Assembly: GCA_038503075.1 (NCBI GenBank)
Contig: JBCAML010000016.1
Location: 248,001 to 312,000, forward strand
From: Gyromitra esculenta
Taxonomy: Eukaryota; Ascomycota; Pezizomycetes; Pezizales; Discinaceae
Direction: 5' to 3'
DNA length: 64,000 nucleotides
Made by a program: the position numbers and the translations under genes
Shown: in pieces, positions 33,166-46,316 of the stretch
Numbering within the stretch: the first letter of the stretch is position 1
Layout: each line of letters starts with the position of its first letter
The notes under the pieces: generated by a model
What the model saw: only the letters and a program-made list of their open reading frames with translations
Database searches by the model: none
What the model was told of the DNA's origin: nothing

Positions 33166-36100
33166 CGGCAACCTTACCGGGAGCCCTAAGTCATTTCCGC
33201 GTGGTTTTCTCTCTCTCTCTTCCCCACGCGGCTCAAGACACGGTTTCTTGTTCCTGGATGTTGCATGATTCGATTTTCTATTTCAATGACACACACAGTC
33301 AGGTACGGACTTAGGAATCATAGGCTGGGCATCCGGGCATCGCGTACAAATTTCCTGACCAGCAATCCGGGCGACTTGTTAAACTTCCTATACGAAAACT
33401 AAGGAGCCCGGTGACTGAAGGCTGGAGAGAGAGTAACGGTTGTGTAACGCATCACGCGACATCCTAAATATGGCATCTACACAAGCTGAGCCCTTGATCT
33501 TAATATCAGCATCAGTCGTTGCGTGATTTTTACTGGTCGTGGAGATCAAGATGTGAATCCGTCCTTATCCTAGAACAACCCACGTGATGAAAGAATATTT
33601 AGAGTAGTGCTCTGCAAGAGTCGTGGGATCCACGAGAATGGTAGACTAAGCAACAAGGCCAGAAGAGCCCTGGTTGTCGGGCTAACATAGGCCGAGTGGG
33701 GTAACCCTAACCTGGAGGATCTCGAGTGATATATCGTGCGGGACAGAGTGCGGGGTCCAATTTCATCATTAGGCAAGAAATTGTCCTCGCTAGTCCAAAA
33801 ACAAAGTTACCGAGTTTATTTTTCCTCGCCGGGAAGTTTTTCTTACGTTTGAAGAATCTCTGGCGCTGTGGCATTCAGTTGCCCCAATGCTATCACCACT
33901 ACATCATCCCGGCTACGTTCCACAACCTCTTCGAGCTCATCGCTTTTGTCGCCCGTAGTTGATCTAAGGTCCTTCGAAACGTCACGACTAACTCCCCAGG
34001 AATTGATGCCTCGTGTAGCTTTCTACAGCATCAACTCTCAGCCGAAGGCAAATATGCGTCACTACCAAAGAAGGTTCCGCGCAATGAGCCCGTTCTTGGC
34101 TTTCATGTTTGGTGACCCGTTAGGCAGCTTTGTGCTACCATGGGTGGAGCACGTAGTCTCTGCTCTGGTGCTGATAGGTACATTTCCTCGCCTGTTTTTC
34201 GCCCATCGATCTACACATACGTTGTGTTTTCATTTGAACCGCAGAGTGGAAACTAGGATGGGTATATTTAGCTTATTATCGATTTGGGTGTGAGAATTGG
34301 GAGTGCTAGCTTGAGATTTAGCCCAGCCTTTTCGTGCTTATCTTGCCAAGTTTCGTGGCATAGATCCGAGTGAATCACCATGATTTATTCGGCGCAAGAT
34401 ATTTGAGTAAACCGTTTCTCTGTGCAAAATGGAGAAGGAGTTGTTCAAAGCAGCGTAGGTGGAAAATCTGTAGTTAGATCTTGGGGTAGTTCGTAAGGGT
34501 AGGTCCAATGGCTTGCTTCATAGGATATCATTCGTATGGTGCTCTTGTTGGCAAAGGGAGTACTTTATTTCGTTGGTTCGGTAAGGGGTATTGAATCCCG
34601 AGTGAGCGAACAAAGAAACTCATATTTCAAGTGTTTTTGAGAGGCTGGGGGGGTGATGGGTGGTAATTTCCGGGCTGCTGCTAGGATTATGCGTTTGCGT
34701 ATTATGGTTTATCAATAACGCATGATCTATGTGAGAAGATTTATGGTTTGTGGGATTAGTCACCGAGTGGTGAGCATGTCATGGTGGGGCTGATACTCCA
34801 CTAATCAACATCTCTCTTCGGCTCTGTATCTCACTATAGATTGACTGGTTGTGGAGTTGCTGGGAGAAGCGACTCTCTACTCTCTACCTTAAAACCGATT
34901 GGCTAGATGCAAGCAACTATGAGGGGCAAGCACTTAGGGTGATATTGGGAATCCCTAATATTCTTCGTGAGTTTGGCCCTGACTACTATTCCCAATTCCA
35001 TCTGATGAATTGATAGTCCTGAGTAGTCTCTACACTCTGGGTCGAGGAAGAAGGGAAGAAAATAAGAAGGATCACGACAAACGACTTATATACTGCAAGT
35101 AGCATGATGAAGGTTGGTAATTTTCGATCCGCGGCCTCACTTTCTTCCTTCAACTGTGAGATTACCGAGAGCGATGTTAATGAAGAAGTATTAGTATATT
35201 TCCAACCGAAACCGTTTCTGCTTGCCCGTCAGGCAATGGTAACCTTGGGAAGCTGTGGTATGGGAATACTCCTCATATTTTCATCTCGCTCATCGGGTTG
35301 GGGCAAAGTTGGATACAAGAAGCACCACGTCAAGGGTGTAAGTTTGCCCTGGAAATAGCTTACTGCGTTTGGTCTGCCAATTAAGATCCTAAATGATTTG
35401 GGGTTCCCTGAGATAAGAAAAATACGGAAAGCAAGAAAGAAAAAGCTATCTGAACTCCTCTAGAATGCGGGTGAACAAGCCTGCCAACAATATGCTACAC
35501 AATTGAGCTATTGGAGAGCTGGACTCAACGTGGGGAAACTTTGATTTTGGCTGACTAGCTTATGTTCGATCATGGGATCGTGTACTCAATGATTAAGTAC
35601 GGGGCTACCGGGGCGTCGGCGGCAGTCAGCTTAAGGAGTAAAAGTCGATAAAGGGAATAGAGTTTGGAGGGAAAGCCTTCAATCTCCCAGCTAAAGCCTA
35701 AAGGCTTCGTTTCAAGAGCTGATCTTGATTTCTTACTGCAAAAGGAGTTGGTAGTTTTTGATTGGAATCACACCGTTTCTGAGCCCTGCTGTCTTAAGTT
35801 GAATCGACCGTATTAGCATGTAACGGATGTACCTAGTGTCTGAGTTTTGCACAGTAGCCCCCCCGATTTTACTAGAAAGGTGAATTAAAATACATATAGT
35901 CTAAGTGGACTAACAAGAGCACAGATGAAACTACCTATTTCGATCACCTCCATGAGTATGGCTGTCTGGCTGTCTCTCGTTGCAAAACGGGAAGCTATGG
36001 CTTGAATCCTGTACCATCCACCTCCGGTATACCTACCTCCCAGGTTGGACCAGTGAGATTTTTCCAGTTGCAATGTCCAAATGGGGACCAATACCTAATT

Positions 36101-36881
36101 GTGTGTCGCAATAACCTTCGGGCTGCATGCGAGTATGAAGTATTGCTATTATTATTTGTTGATCGCCTCCACGAGAGCGTCGTAACCTAAGGGTTGGATG
36201 GTGCCGAATGAAATTATAAATAAATGAACGACTGCCTCTACGAAACACGAGCCGTCACTCGCCCCAACCCACGCTGCGCCGCAGAATATCTATTTTGTTT
36301 TGTTTTGTTTTTTGTTTATTTCATACTCGCATGCAACCCTTAGGTTATGGAGGTGTACTTTTTTCTTCTCCTCTTTTTGAAGCATGTCCTATTTCGCAGA
36401 ATATCTAGCTTAATACGGGAGTGGCCGACTTCGTCGATATTACCTCGAATGACAAAGGACTGGTTGGCAAGACACCTAGGCTGACACATTTTCCAGAATT
36501 TAACCAACAATATATCCCGAAACCCGCAACACAACAATAAGAACACGAAATGTAGAAGGTGATTATGGTTGTATTCGTGATGGTCATGTTAGTAACTGGG
36601 GGATGTGGTAATAGGTAATTTGAGTCAGAGGAAGTTTGCAACTAAACTCAACAGCGTAATTTTTACTATTTCAATGTGCATCCCTCTTCATTTCATTTAG
36701 GGAATTCTTATCCAATCTTCAATTCGTCGCTAAGAAAATATCTGCTATGCAAATGTAAAATATGTGAAATATATCCGACCATAGCAGAACTCACACACAA
36801 AGCAAACCTAATCCCACATAAACTCCATAACATGCCATCCATATCCACAACTCATATATCCACAGCCCGAAAATTCTATCA
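33166..36881. other. AT-rich intergenic, no gene seen
   Basis: About 3.7 kb of stop-rich sequence. Frames at 33868-34293 (+) and 35104-35358 (+) have no family resemblance. An (TTTTG)n microsatellite lies near 36294-36318. Confidence 0.5.
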
Positions 36882-39800
36882 TCACTCAATCTGTGTACCC
36901 TCTTCTCCATCCCCACCAGAACCAACAGCCCACACAATTCTCCCACCTTCTTCTCCCTCCCTCCACTCCCACCTTATCCCTTGCACGTCCTCCACCAACC
37001 CTTTATCTACCGTCTCAACAACACCCAGCAACCATCCTTTCAACAGCCCCGCTAAAGCATCCAAATCATCCCACCTCGCACTATCTGAGAAAAACATCCC
37101 ATCGACCTCTTTACCCCCCTCAGCAGCTATACCGGTAGCCGTACCACCAACATACTCATCACTCCCGCGCAAGCCCATAAACATATTCTTCAACTTCCCT
37201 CCAGTGACTAAATCCACTGTTTTGGTGATGCTATGGGTCTGCAGATATGGTTCAGGTACAGAATCGAGTGGTAGTAGCGTTCTCGTTCGTCGGCGCTTCA
37301 ACCGCCTTTCCTCGGGTGGTGGTAGAAGGTTTAGATCATCGCTGAGCACGAGCACGGGTGGAGGGTGTTCAGGCTCGAGCTCGGGCTCAGAAGCGGGAGC
37401 AGAAGCGCTGAGCGCAGCTGTGGCGGCGAGGAAACGGTTCTTATGGGGTGATGGTCTGGCTGGTGCGGGACCTAGGTCGTAACTATCTAGGTCGATGGGT
37501 GTGGGATCGTTTTCCTGGCGCTCGGGTTCAAGTCTACGACGTTTCGAGGCTTCTCCAGCTGTTTTGGTGCGTTTTGTAGTCTCTTTTACTCGTACTGGGC
37601 GTTTCTGCCGTTGCTGATGGCGGTGATCATCATCGTGGTCCTCATCATTTTGTAGATCGTCGATACGTTCTTTATATATCTTTGCCGCAGATACAAACCC
37701 TCTACTCTTACTCTTGCCCTTAGCTTGCACATTTTCTGTCTCACCCTCCCCCTCCTCTCTATCATCCTCCTTACCACTACTTCGATCCCCTCTTCGCGAA
37801 CCCCGCGAAACAAACGAATCCATAACCCCCGTACTGACCCCCGAACTTTTACTCTTCTCCGGCCTTTCTGATCTCTCCGGCCTTGCCCTCCGCACCACTG
37901 ATCCTCTATTCTCCCTAAACAACCTCGCTCCTGGCGAAGACGGTGCTGGCGTCGGGAAACTGCCAATTGCGTTTTCCGGGGACACTGAAGAAGACCCTTG
38001 ATGAAAACGTGTAGGAGGTTTAAATGGCTTCCTCAACGAGCTTCGTGCCACCGGCGGTGGTAGAGAAGGCGAGGACATGATCGGAGATGATGCAATTGGC
38101 GCATTCATTTTAGCTGTGGTCCATGGGTTGGAGAGCGTTATGTCCCGTCGTACAGTTTCCTCGTTGTCGGATGGGTGCTCAAGTTCTTCATCCATAGGTC
38201 CATCGTCATCTTCGTCGAGGCCACCGGACATGTTGAAGCCCCAGTTTGTGAGTTTGCGTTTTGGGGTTGTGAGGTTGGTAGTGTTTGCTGTAACTGGAGC
38301 TGCGGTTTCAGACTCGGGTTCGGGGGGCAAGGGGGGACTTTCTGTTTCATTAGGATCGTCAATGTGTACAAGGGGGATTGGATCATCTTCTATTGGAAGC
38401 ATTGGCTGATCTTCGTCCGCTTGATTTGATGTCCACGGTTCTGCTTCTTTCTGTCCCCGTCTAGTAGGACCCACCCTACCTATACCCCCGAATTCACCGC
38501 TCCCCATAACTATATCAATCGCCATAGCCGCCATTGCTTCCTCATCTTCGTCCACGCCATCATCGTCCACCCCATCCCGCGGCCGTGCTGGGACAGGTTT
38601 CGGCCAATTCTCTCTAGGCGGCTTTGGAGTTGCCGTAACCTTCGGCTTCCTCGCCAATAATAGTTCGAATCCATTTACCCTCGTAACTTCTGGTACCTTC
38701 GCCTTCCCTACCCTCTCTTCCACTCTCAGCTCGCCGTAAAATCTCTCCAGCATGCTTTCGATGTTCTTGATCATCGTATCCTCATCGTAGAAAAGAACGT
38801 CGTCTTTAGCCGGCTCAATGTTGGGATCGTAGGTTCCGGGAGGGCAACGAATGTTGAGGTATATAAATGGATCCGAAAATCCAGATGCAGAAGATGCAGA
38901 TTTGAGATATGATTTGTAGAGCGTATGAACCTGCCTGAGGGCCCCACGAGCGCAGGATACGGAGCGGGAGTCGACGAAGATGAAGTGTGTGCATTGCGGT
39001 TTCTTAGATATTACTGTAGGGTCCGTCTTAGGTTTTGGTAGGAATGCTTCTAGAACAATTGAGCCATTTCCCTCATCTTCTGCATCATAGTCTTCCGCCA
39101 GAGCCTCTGCGTATGCAGCAGAGGAAGTATCGATCCATTCGCAAGCTGCCGCTACATCTTTCCCAACAGCTTTCTGAACCGCCTCCTGTACAGATTTGCT
39201 AGGAGCATAGACGATATCCTCATTACGTCCTTTCGCGCCTCCTTTCTGCAGCGAAGCGAGAATACGTAGTGAGAACCGACAATTCGGATGCGAAAGGTAA
39301 TATTTCTGCACCAGCGCTCGCAGTCGACCAAGTACCTTCGACGCCCCCTTAACCGCATTCTACCTTTCCACACCAGAATCAGACCAAAACCCCTCCTATC
39401 GCACGAACAAGCTGCTCGACCACCTACCTCCCGCCTAACCGGCAAATACTTAAAAAAGTCCGTAACTCGCACCGTGGTCCCCACAGGCGCACTAGCCGGC
39501 TTCCTATCCACCACTCGCCCCGCTCGGTCACACGTACAGGCTGTAGCAATCCTCTCACCCTCAACCCTTGTCGTAATAATCAATCCCCCCGCCAACTCAG
39601 CCGCACTCGCCAGCGCTTCCCCGCGGAATCCTAGCGAGCGGCAATCCTGGATATCACTAAAGTCTCTGATCTTACTGGTGCAGTATCGCAGTGCCATTGC
39701 GTCCCGGTCTTCCTCGGGAATGCCATGGCCGTTGTCTCTGACCTGGATCGTGTCGAGTGCGTTTTGGGAAACTTCGATGGAGATCTGGGTCGCGAAGGCG

Positions 39801-39907
39801 TCGAGAGAGTTGTCGAGGAGCTCTTTGATGAGGGCGAGAGAGTCGATGAGGACTTGGCCGGAGCCCAGGGCGCGGATGGAGGTGGCGGGGAGTGCCTGGA
39901 TTGGCAT
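36882..39907 (-). CDS. MLH2: MutL homologue, MLH2/PMS1-like mismatch repair protein
   Basis: Two exons: 39428-39907 and 36882-39359, about 985 aa. The intron (donor GTAGGT, acceptor GGTAG) joins KYLPVRRE to NAVKGASKVLGRLRALVQ. GHKL ATPase motifs are complete: IKELLDNSLDA (Glu29, Asn33), RDNGHGI (Asp58), SLGFRGEALAS and GTTVRVTDFF. The transducer region contains FVDSRSVSCARGALRQVH and NIRCPPGTYDPNIEPAKDD. The central and C-terminal parts are long, charged and low in complexity. The short hydrophobic C-terminal block (LKGWLLGVVETVDKGL) may be the dimerisation end. No DQHAxxExxxE endonuclease motif was seen, in keeping with Mlh2 (human PMS1) rather than yeast Pms1 or Mlh3. Mlh2 pairs with Mlh1 as an accessory factor in mismatch repair and gene-conversion tract control. 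Confidence 0.86.
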
Positions 39908-42197
39908 TGGGGCTGGAGGGGTTAGAATGGGTTGATAGAACCGGAGTTAGATGGAGGGACTCACCTGGGTGATAATGTACAATCTCTGCACTCCGATAGT
40001 TTGAATAAGAGATCCAGTAGATTTTTCTACCAACCTGGTGAGACTGCTGGGGGCTTGTCAGGTATCATAGAGCTGTGGTTGAGTCAATTACCACGAACAG
40101 GATGACGCGGTTAGCGGATGTTCCACAAGCAATCCGCACGTGCAACGATCACGTCACGCGTCAATCAGAAGGGTGCTATTTAAGCGAGTGACCGTCCATG
40201 TAGCGCGGATTCATGCAGGAAGAATAAGAATCGCCGTTTCTAGACGTTACATAGAACGGTTGCTCGAAATGTGTCTCAGTTTGTATATCGGCTATTCGAG
40301 CACGGAGATTAGTAGCCCACTCCACTGCGCCAAAAATTTGATTAAATCAGAGAAACACAATAATTCTCCGACACCAAAACCAAGTAGGTACGTATACAGA
40401 AACAAACAGGGGCCCGTAAACAAAATCTCCCATGAAATAAACCATCCTATAACTCCGACGGGCTAAGATCAACTAAGTATTCTTCTATCGCCTAAATACT
40501 ATGGAGCTGCTGCTTAAAAACAACTCACCACAGCTATAGTACGATATTTTGAGTGACTCCATCGATATTCAAATATCAGTTATGGAATCTTTAGAGTTGT
40601 GTTAATAGAATCTATCTTCTGCTTCAATAACGCGTTTAATCCTCATCCAAGCTTTGATGCCCTTCTTCTGAATACGGATTCACACCTAATATCGTAAACT
40701 TCGTAGCTTTGACGATTGTTTCCTCCACGAATATTTGGGGCAACGTTTATTCTTTGCCTTAATAGGGAGTGCATTAATAGTCCTCCTTTGAAGGGTAGGG
40801 GGGCTATTTGGTTATCGCTGCTATGGATCGAACCATCTTCAATGGTCTCAAAAGTAGGTATTAGATCACCGTATTCAGAGAGTAAGGTTTAAGCTCGGAT
40901 GCTCGGTGATGGTGTTTTGGCCTTGTTCAGGGTCGTCTCATGTTGACTGTGCTGTAAATTCGCTTAATTGATAACCTAATTCTGTCAATCGTAGCCAATA
41001 GCGACGTATATTTTTGCCGTTCCTTCGTAATGAGCAGTCAGTCATAGGGGTCTGCGATATAAAGCTATTGGGTGTGGTAATGGCATTGGCTACTCGCTCT
41101 CCTATCACACTAAATACTTCTTGCACATCACAATACAAGTAGTCGGGTGGTCGCTTTATATTAATAAGTAGCATATACTCTAAAATCTCCAATCCAAATC
41201 CATCTGTAGGTGCCTAGAAGCGCAATGTCAACCTTAAGAGGAGTGATTTCCAACGAATGAAGTCCGGATTAATCTGGTGTATAGAATGATGGGATATTGT
41301 TCAATGCCCTGCTAAATAAATTGTTAACTCAGATATCTGTCTAGGTTCGCATCTAGCCAACCCAACACCTCCTTTCAAACAGCTTTCGTACTGTTCTATT
41401 CTATACGGATTTTGGAATCGTTAGATCACCCCTAAGTAGCTTAATTTGCCACCGATATTAACCCCCATAGGCCGAACAGAAATATCCTTATTCGCTTCAC
41501 CGAGTACGTAGCAGTGAATACCTTCGTCTGTAGCGATAGCTATGGGGCTATTTCTAATCCTTCGGCGATGAATTTATTTGGTCTTTGGGAGGGTCATAGC
41601 CACGAATGCATGCGGCACTATGACTACTGACAGATACAGGGGCCCAGAATACTTGAGCCTTCCCATAACATAGGCTCTTGAGACAGTATTTTATTGATAG
41701 CTAATAAATAAGACATCCCGGCATTAGATTTTAGCTGTCAGAACCGGTTAGTAAATACAGGTGTTTGAAAATAGATGACTCAGAAAGATATCTATGCTAA
41801 TATGGTAGTTTTGTGATCCCCTCATGATTGATACCTTGATCGGATTCTAGTATTTACTAGATTATAGCGTTGACTCCATGCTTAGTAGCATGTATCGTTG
41901 GTAACATGGCCCTGTAGCGACTGCTGCCACCAGATTAGTAAATATTTCTAGTTCTTGATACACATGAAAGGGGAATGGTATCATCATCATAAATACCCAT
42001 TGTTTTTGCGGTTGGCTGATCGTAGGGTCTGTTCTCTTATCTCGTATCCAAAGCTATCCTAGACAGCAAACCTATATTTAAATCGATAGAATTACGAAAA
42101 ACTCGCTATCAGATCATGTCGTCCACGGTCATAAGTCATCCCCATTAGCCCTCTTTAGCAATCCTGACGTACGTGCCTAGCTTTTAGACAACTATCT
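39908..42197. other. AT-rich intergenic, possibly decayed repeat DNA
   Basis: After the short MLH2 upstream region the DNA becomes AT-rich and stop-laden. The stretch next to 42.2 kb may be the downstream part of the decayed transposase, but I could not read a clear match in it. Confidence 0.45.
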
Positions 42198-42712
42198 AGA
42201 AATGTCAAGCATACTACGGTGCTTTGCTCGTTCGATTGGAGGAAGGCTCAAGTTAACGAGTAGGGGTAAGCTTGGAAGTTAATACGTGATTTGAAGATAC
42301 GTACTCCATCTGTGGAAACGAAGAAACCAAGGTCTGTATCTTGGGCGTAGAGCCCCTGCGCCTGCTGATCATAATATAGCTTACTATTTCAGAAATCCTC
42401 ATGGAGGTCGTCAGTATTTGAAGGATCCTTAGCTCTGCTCTCAGTGCTTGCCCAATACTCTATGAACTTCTGGCCCCTTGCTTGGTTTGCATACTGCAAC
42501 CTAAGTCGATGAATGATGGGGATATAGAGATAGGTTTCTCTAAGGCTTCCGTTATCATCATAGCGGTCTTCTCCACAGTGGGTACACGTCACCCGCTCAG
42601 AAAAAGGGGCATAGCTCATGCAGCTGTTGATACAGCAGTCGTACGCAACAAAACGAGTCCCTGTACGCGCCTCAAGGTGTTTAAGGTCGTTTGAGGGTCG
42701 TAGGGGGTCGAG
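42198..42712 (-). pseudogene. Decayed Plavaka/Tnp2-type transposase fragment
   Basis: Read on the minus strand, the fragment gives NDLKHLEARTGT, then FVAYDCCINSCMSY, CTHCGEDRYDDNG, YLYIPIIHRLRLQYAN, an in-frame TGA, and then LYAQDTDLGFFVSTDGVRIF. After a frameshift comes NLSLPPIERAKHRSMLD. These blocks follow the order of fungal Tnp2/Plavaka (CACTA-related) transposases: zinc-binding CxxCxxxRYD, then YIPLIxRL, then LSTDGxxIF, then NLxLPP. At least one stop and one frameshift break it, and neither end of the transposon could be fixed. It cannot encode an active enzyme. Confidence 0.8.
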
Positions 42713-44795
42713 GGAGAACCTGCTTTGAGAAGATGGCTAAATTTATATACAGCAGGCCTAGCTACTTGATGGTACAATTAGATATCAATAATAGCATAAG
42801 AGAGAGTGTCACGTTGAATCAAAGGATCTACTTAATGCATGTGTGCAGCAAATAGTTTCCCACGTTACTAGTTGCCTAAAAGTTCATAAAGTCAGTTATC
42901 TGATCTAAACATTCTAATATCGTTTCTCTAAGTATTAAACGATGAGACTAGTTTTCTTAATTCTAGGTGTAACCCATTGTCGTGAATGAGACGTCACGTC
43001 TGTGGAGGTTTGTGACAGTATATCTAGGTGTCATCGGCACACCAATAAAAGCAAGTGATACTTTTCGAGCATATACCTGCTATTGGGTTTCTATTATAGT
43101 TATCTAGCACACCTGATAGTTTAATAGATCGAAAGTATCACTTACTTGTAATAAACAGGTCACCCTTCAGGGCAGCCCTGAATGAGAAAAGCATAAACCG
43201 ATAATACCACGAAATACTAAGGGTATTATATAGTTCTTATAACTCACCGGTGAACGAACAGGGCCAAAGCTTCAACGGGATTAGATTTCCTACCAAACAC
43301 ATGTCTGCAGGGATTCTGATCTTGAGCCTCGAACAATTTGTTCTTCATCCTTCTGAATGTCAGACTCCTTCGTCTTTCGATAGAGTGAATAAGGCGAAAT
43401 ATCATGCAACCGGACGAATATCTAAAACTCCCCAACAAAATTATTAGCCCACAATATTTGCACCTTCCTTGATTCGTTCATCGCGTCAACGGCAGCCAGA
43501 AAATAGTAGAGAATATATCATTCATATGACTTGCTAGTTCTGTACTTGCACATCTCCAGCCCCGCTGCAGTCTTAGCGAAGCATACCCTCTTTCGCTTCC
43601 AGCGTTTCTCTTATGATTCTACCACTAAAGTAAGTATAACGAGCACCAGGTTTGAAGTTTCCTTCCCCTATGACGAGTTATACGAAACTTCAATGTGGCT
43701 TCGATAACAACCTAGCAGATGGTAGCTCGATTGTATTCTCAGAACCGTGAATCACAATATATGTCTAAAATGACACAAAACACATTAGCGAATCTAACAA
43801 GCACACAAGCTTTAATGTAAACTCGACTAAACCTTAGGGAAGAATGGCTATTGAGTTCATATCTGTAAGTAACGATATGTGTCTAAAGTAAAGAAAGAAA
43901 CACGTTGACTAGCCAAACAAATACGAAGAACGTTTATACTTACCTTTCCCCCAGCAGCGGTGAATACAATCGCCTCTCTCAATTCCCTCAATAGTTCTGC
44001 AGTGCTTTCGTATATGATGCCGTCTGTTCGCCGCATAAATCAACTAGAATACTTACTCTGAGAGCAACATCCACATTCTACGTTGGCGAGCGGTTTTCGT
44101 TAAAGGAGGAGAAACCGATTTCGAATCTTAATAGCTTGTTCGCGGGATTGCTAGTTGACGTTCATTCTACTGAGATGAGATTAGCAAGAAAAGCAAAAGA
44201 GTGTTTTGGGATACATGAAGTATTTGGTTGTTGAATGGATGCGGCGGTGACGGAATGGTATTTGAATCTAATGATGATGAATTAGATAATGGTTGTAGTG
44301 TGTTGCTCTGTGATAATTTCGATGCTGGAGGTGAAGTGTGGGAAGGTTTTGGTTTCGTTGGTGGGTTGGCCGCTGGGACTGGGAGCACTGCAGTCTGGGA
44401 AGAATATAGAACCAAAGCAAACGCTGTGACTCTAGCTGGAGGAGCCTCTTTGCTTTCTCTTTGTGGGGAAGGAAAGATCTAGGAGGGAGTGGAATAAGTG
44501 AATTCGCATAAACTAGCACTGCGTTTGAGGTCGAGTGAGAATGCATGATAAAGTTCAGCAACAATCCAGGCTGTGATTTTTTAATAAAACCGGATACAAT
44601 ATTTTCTATTAAGCAGTTATAAAAACCGTGAAATGGCTACATGTATGTAAACAGCCGGCCACACTCGACCCAAGCCACATCAACCAGCCACACAGCCACA
44701 CAGCCACACAGCCACACACCCCTGCAGCAACATCTCTCTGAACTCCAACTCAACACCGAGAGCTCTACCCCCACCACCATCAGTCCACCCCTAAA
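42713..44795. other. AT-rich intergenic with transposon surroundings
   Basis: Likely upstream part of the decayed element plus the promoter side of the dynamitin gene. Small frames at 43244-43438 and 44167-44482 are not recognised. Three repeats of CACAGCCA lie at about 44691-44717, just before the gene. Confidence 0.45.
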
Positions 44796-46316
44796 ATGTC
44801 TTCCAAATACGCCGCTCTTCCAGATCTCGTATGAGCCTCCCACTCACTCCACCTATATCCCACCACTAATTGCTCTCACCAGGACTCCTCCCAAGACATC
44901 TACGAGACCCCCGACCTAACAGACGACGTTTCCACCCTCCCGGTTTGTCAACCCCCACCAAAGGCCACTCACCCCAACTAACCCAAAATTTAGACCTCTG
45001 TCAGCGCTGCCCCGCACTCCGTCTCCTCCGATAATGCTTCCGATTACTCCAATGGCTCCGTCGAAGGCTCCGGTATAGACCACGGCCACCTGCGTCCCAC
45101 TGATGCGCGCGGCCGCTTTAAGCACTCACAGGTCGACGCCCGCGGCGTCGACTTCTCAGACCGTATCTCGGGGAAGCGGAAGAGCTACCGTGCATCCTCG
45201 CGCCGTAGGCGTAGGAGAGCTGGTCAGGTGTATGGGGAGCTAGAGGAAGAGGAGGACTATGACAGTGATGAATTGTACGGTGAGGAGAGCCTCGAAAGGA
45301 GGTTAGCCAGGGTTCGGAGGGAGGTAGAGGAGATCAAAAACGAGATTGCCGCAAGGGAGGAAGATGCGAAATTGGATGATGAAGAAGCAGGAACGGAGGG
45401 AGTGGGAGGGGTGGAAGGGGTGGAAGGCGAGGATGAGGAGAATAAGTTTTTGAGATTAGGGATTGATGATCTGAGTGATGCTCTGGAAGGCCTGCAAACT
45501 GTATCAGCCGAAGAAAGAGGCGCGCAAGCAAAGCTTGCAAAGAAGCTCGCAACAAGCTTAAGTGTCCCTAAAGCCACTCCCAAGCTCACTGTCCTACCTA
45601 CAGAGGCCGAAAGCTCTACTCCCCTCACTGCATCTTATACCGTAACCTACGCCCCAGCCTTCAAGAAGTCCCACGCCCTCGCCAAGGCCGCCGACTTCGA
45701 CAATCGTCTAACCGTTCTCGAGAAAGTCCTTGGCATGTCCGCATCCAACCCAGACCGCCACCTCCCTTCCTCCGCCATGATTGTTGCCCTTGAAGAACTC
45801 TCCCGGCAGATGAGTGTCCTCACCAACTCCTCCACTTCATCCCTCGATGCCGCATCACGCCGTGTTAAGCAGCTGACGCAGGAGGCGGAGAAACTGACGG
45901 AGGCCCGTAAAGCCGCGAAAGCAATCGCAGACGCACGGGCTGCAGACCCAGAGTTGTCGCCCGGGCTGCTGGCGGACAGTGTGGGAAGTGAGAAGGACGC
46001 GAAGGTTAATGCGCTCTATGGAGCGTTGCCGTCAATCGAGAGTCTAGGGCCGTTGTTACCTGCGGTGCTGGATCGGCTGAGGAGCTTGAGGGCTATTCAT
46101 GCGGATGCTGGGAAGGCGGTGGAGAGTCTAGCGAAGGTGGAGAAACGACAGGAGGAGATGGGAGGCGAGATTGAGAGGTGGAGAGAAGCACTGGAGAAGG
46201 TAGAGGGGGTAATGAAGGATAGTGAGGGCACTGTTAAGAAGAATATGGAAGAGGTTGAGAAGTGGGTTAGGGTTTTGGAGGAGAAGTGCAAGGTCACGCA
46301 AGAAGTAGTGGTGTAA
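44796..46316 (+). CDS. Dynactin subunit 2 (dynamitin, p50)
   Basis: Three exons: 44796-44828, 44883-44942 and 44994-46316, about 471 aa. The N-terminus MSSKYAALPDL|DSSQDIYETPDLTDD matches the dynamitin start, where KYADLP and DVYETxDLPEDD are conserved. Next come RFKHSQVDARGVDFSDRI and a basic patch (KRKSYRASSRRRRRRA). The acidic region and long coiled coils from about residue 150 to the end (LERRLARVRREVEEIKNEI) complete the family plan. Dynamitin forms the shoulder of dynactin, which couples cytoplasmic dynein to cargo and, in hyphae, moves nuclei and vesicles. Introns are 54 and 51 bp with acceptors ACCAG and TTTAG. Yeast Jnm1 is the distant counterpart. Confidence 0.92.

Noticed and set aside
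33868..34293. Plus-strand frame of 141 codons
   Set aside because: No recognisable domain; Ser-rich start arises from CATCATC-type sequence and the rest is unstructured.
40815..40835. T-arm-like GGTTCGATCC on the minus strand
   Set aside because: The flanking bases do not form a five-pair T stem, and no acceptor or anticodon arm follows.
43051..43149. Inverted repeat AAGTGATACTTT near the decayed transposase
   Set aside because: Only about 12-15 bp match with an indel; no target duplication, so not called as an element.
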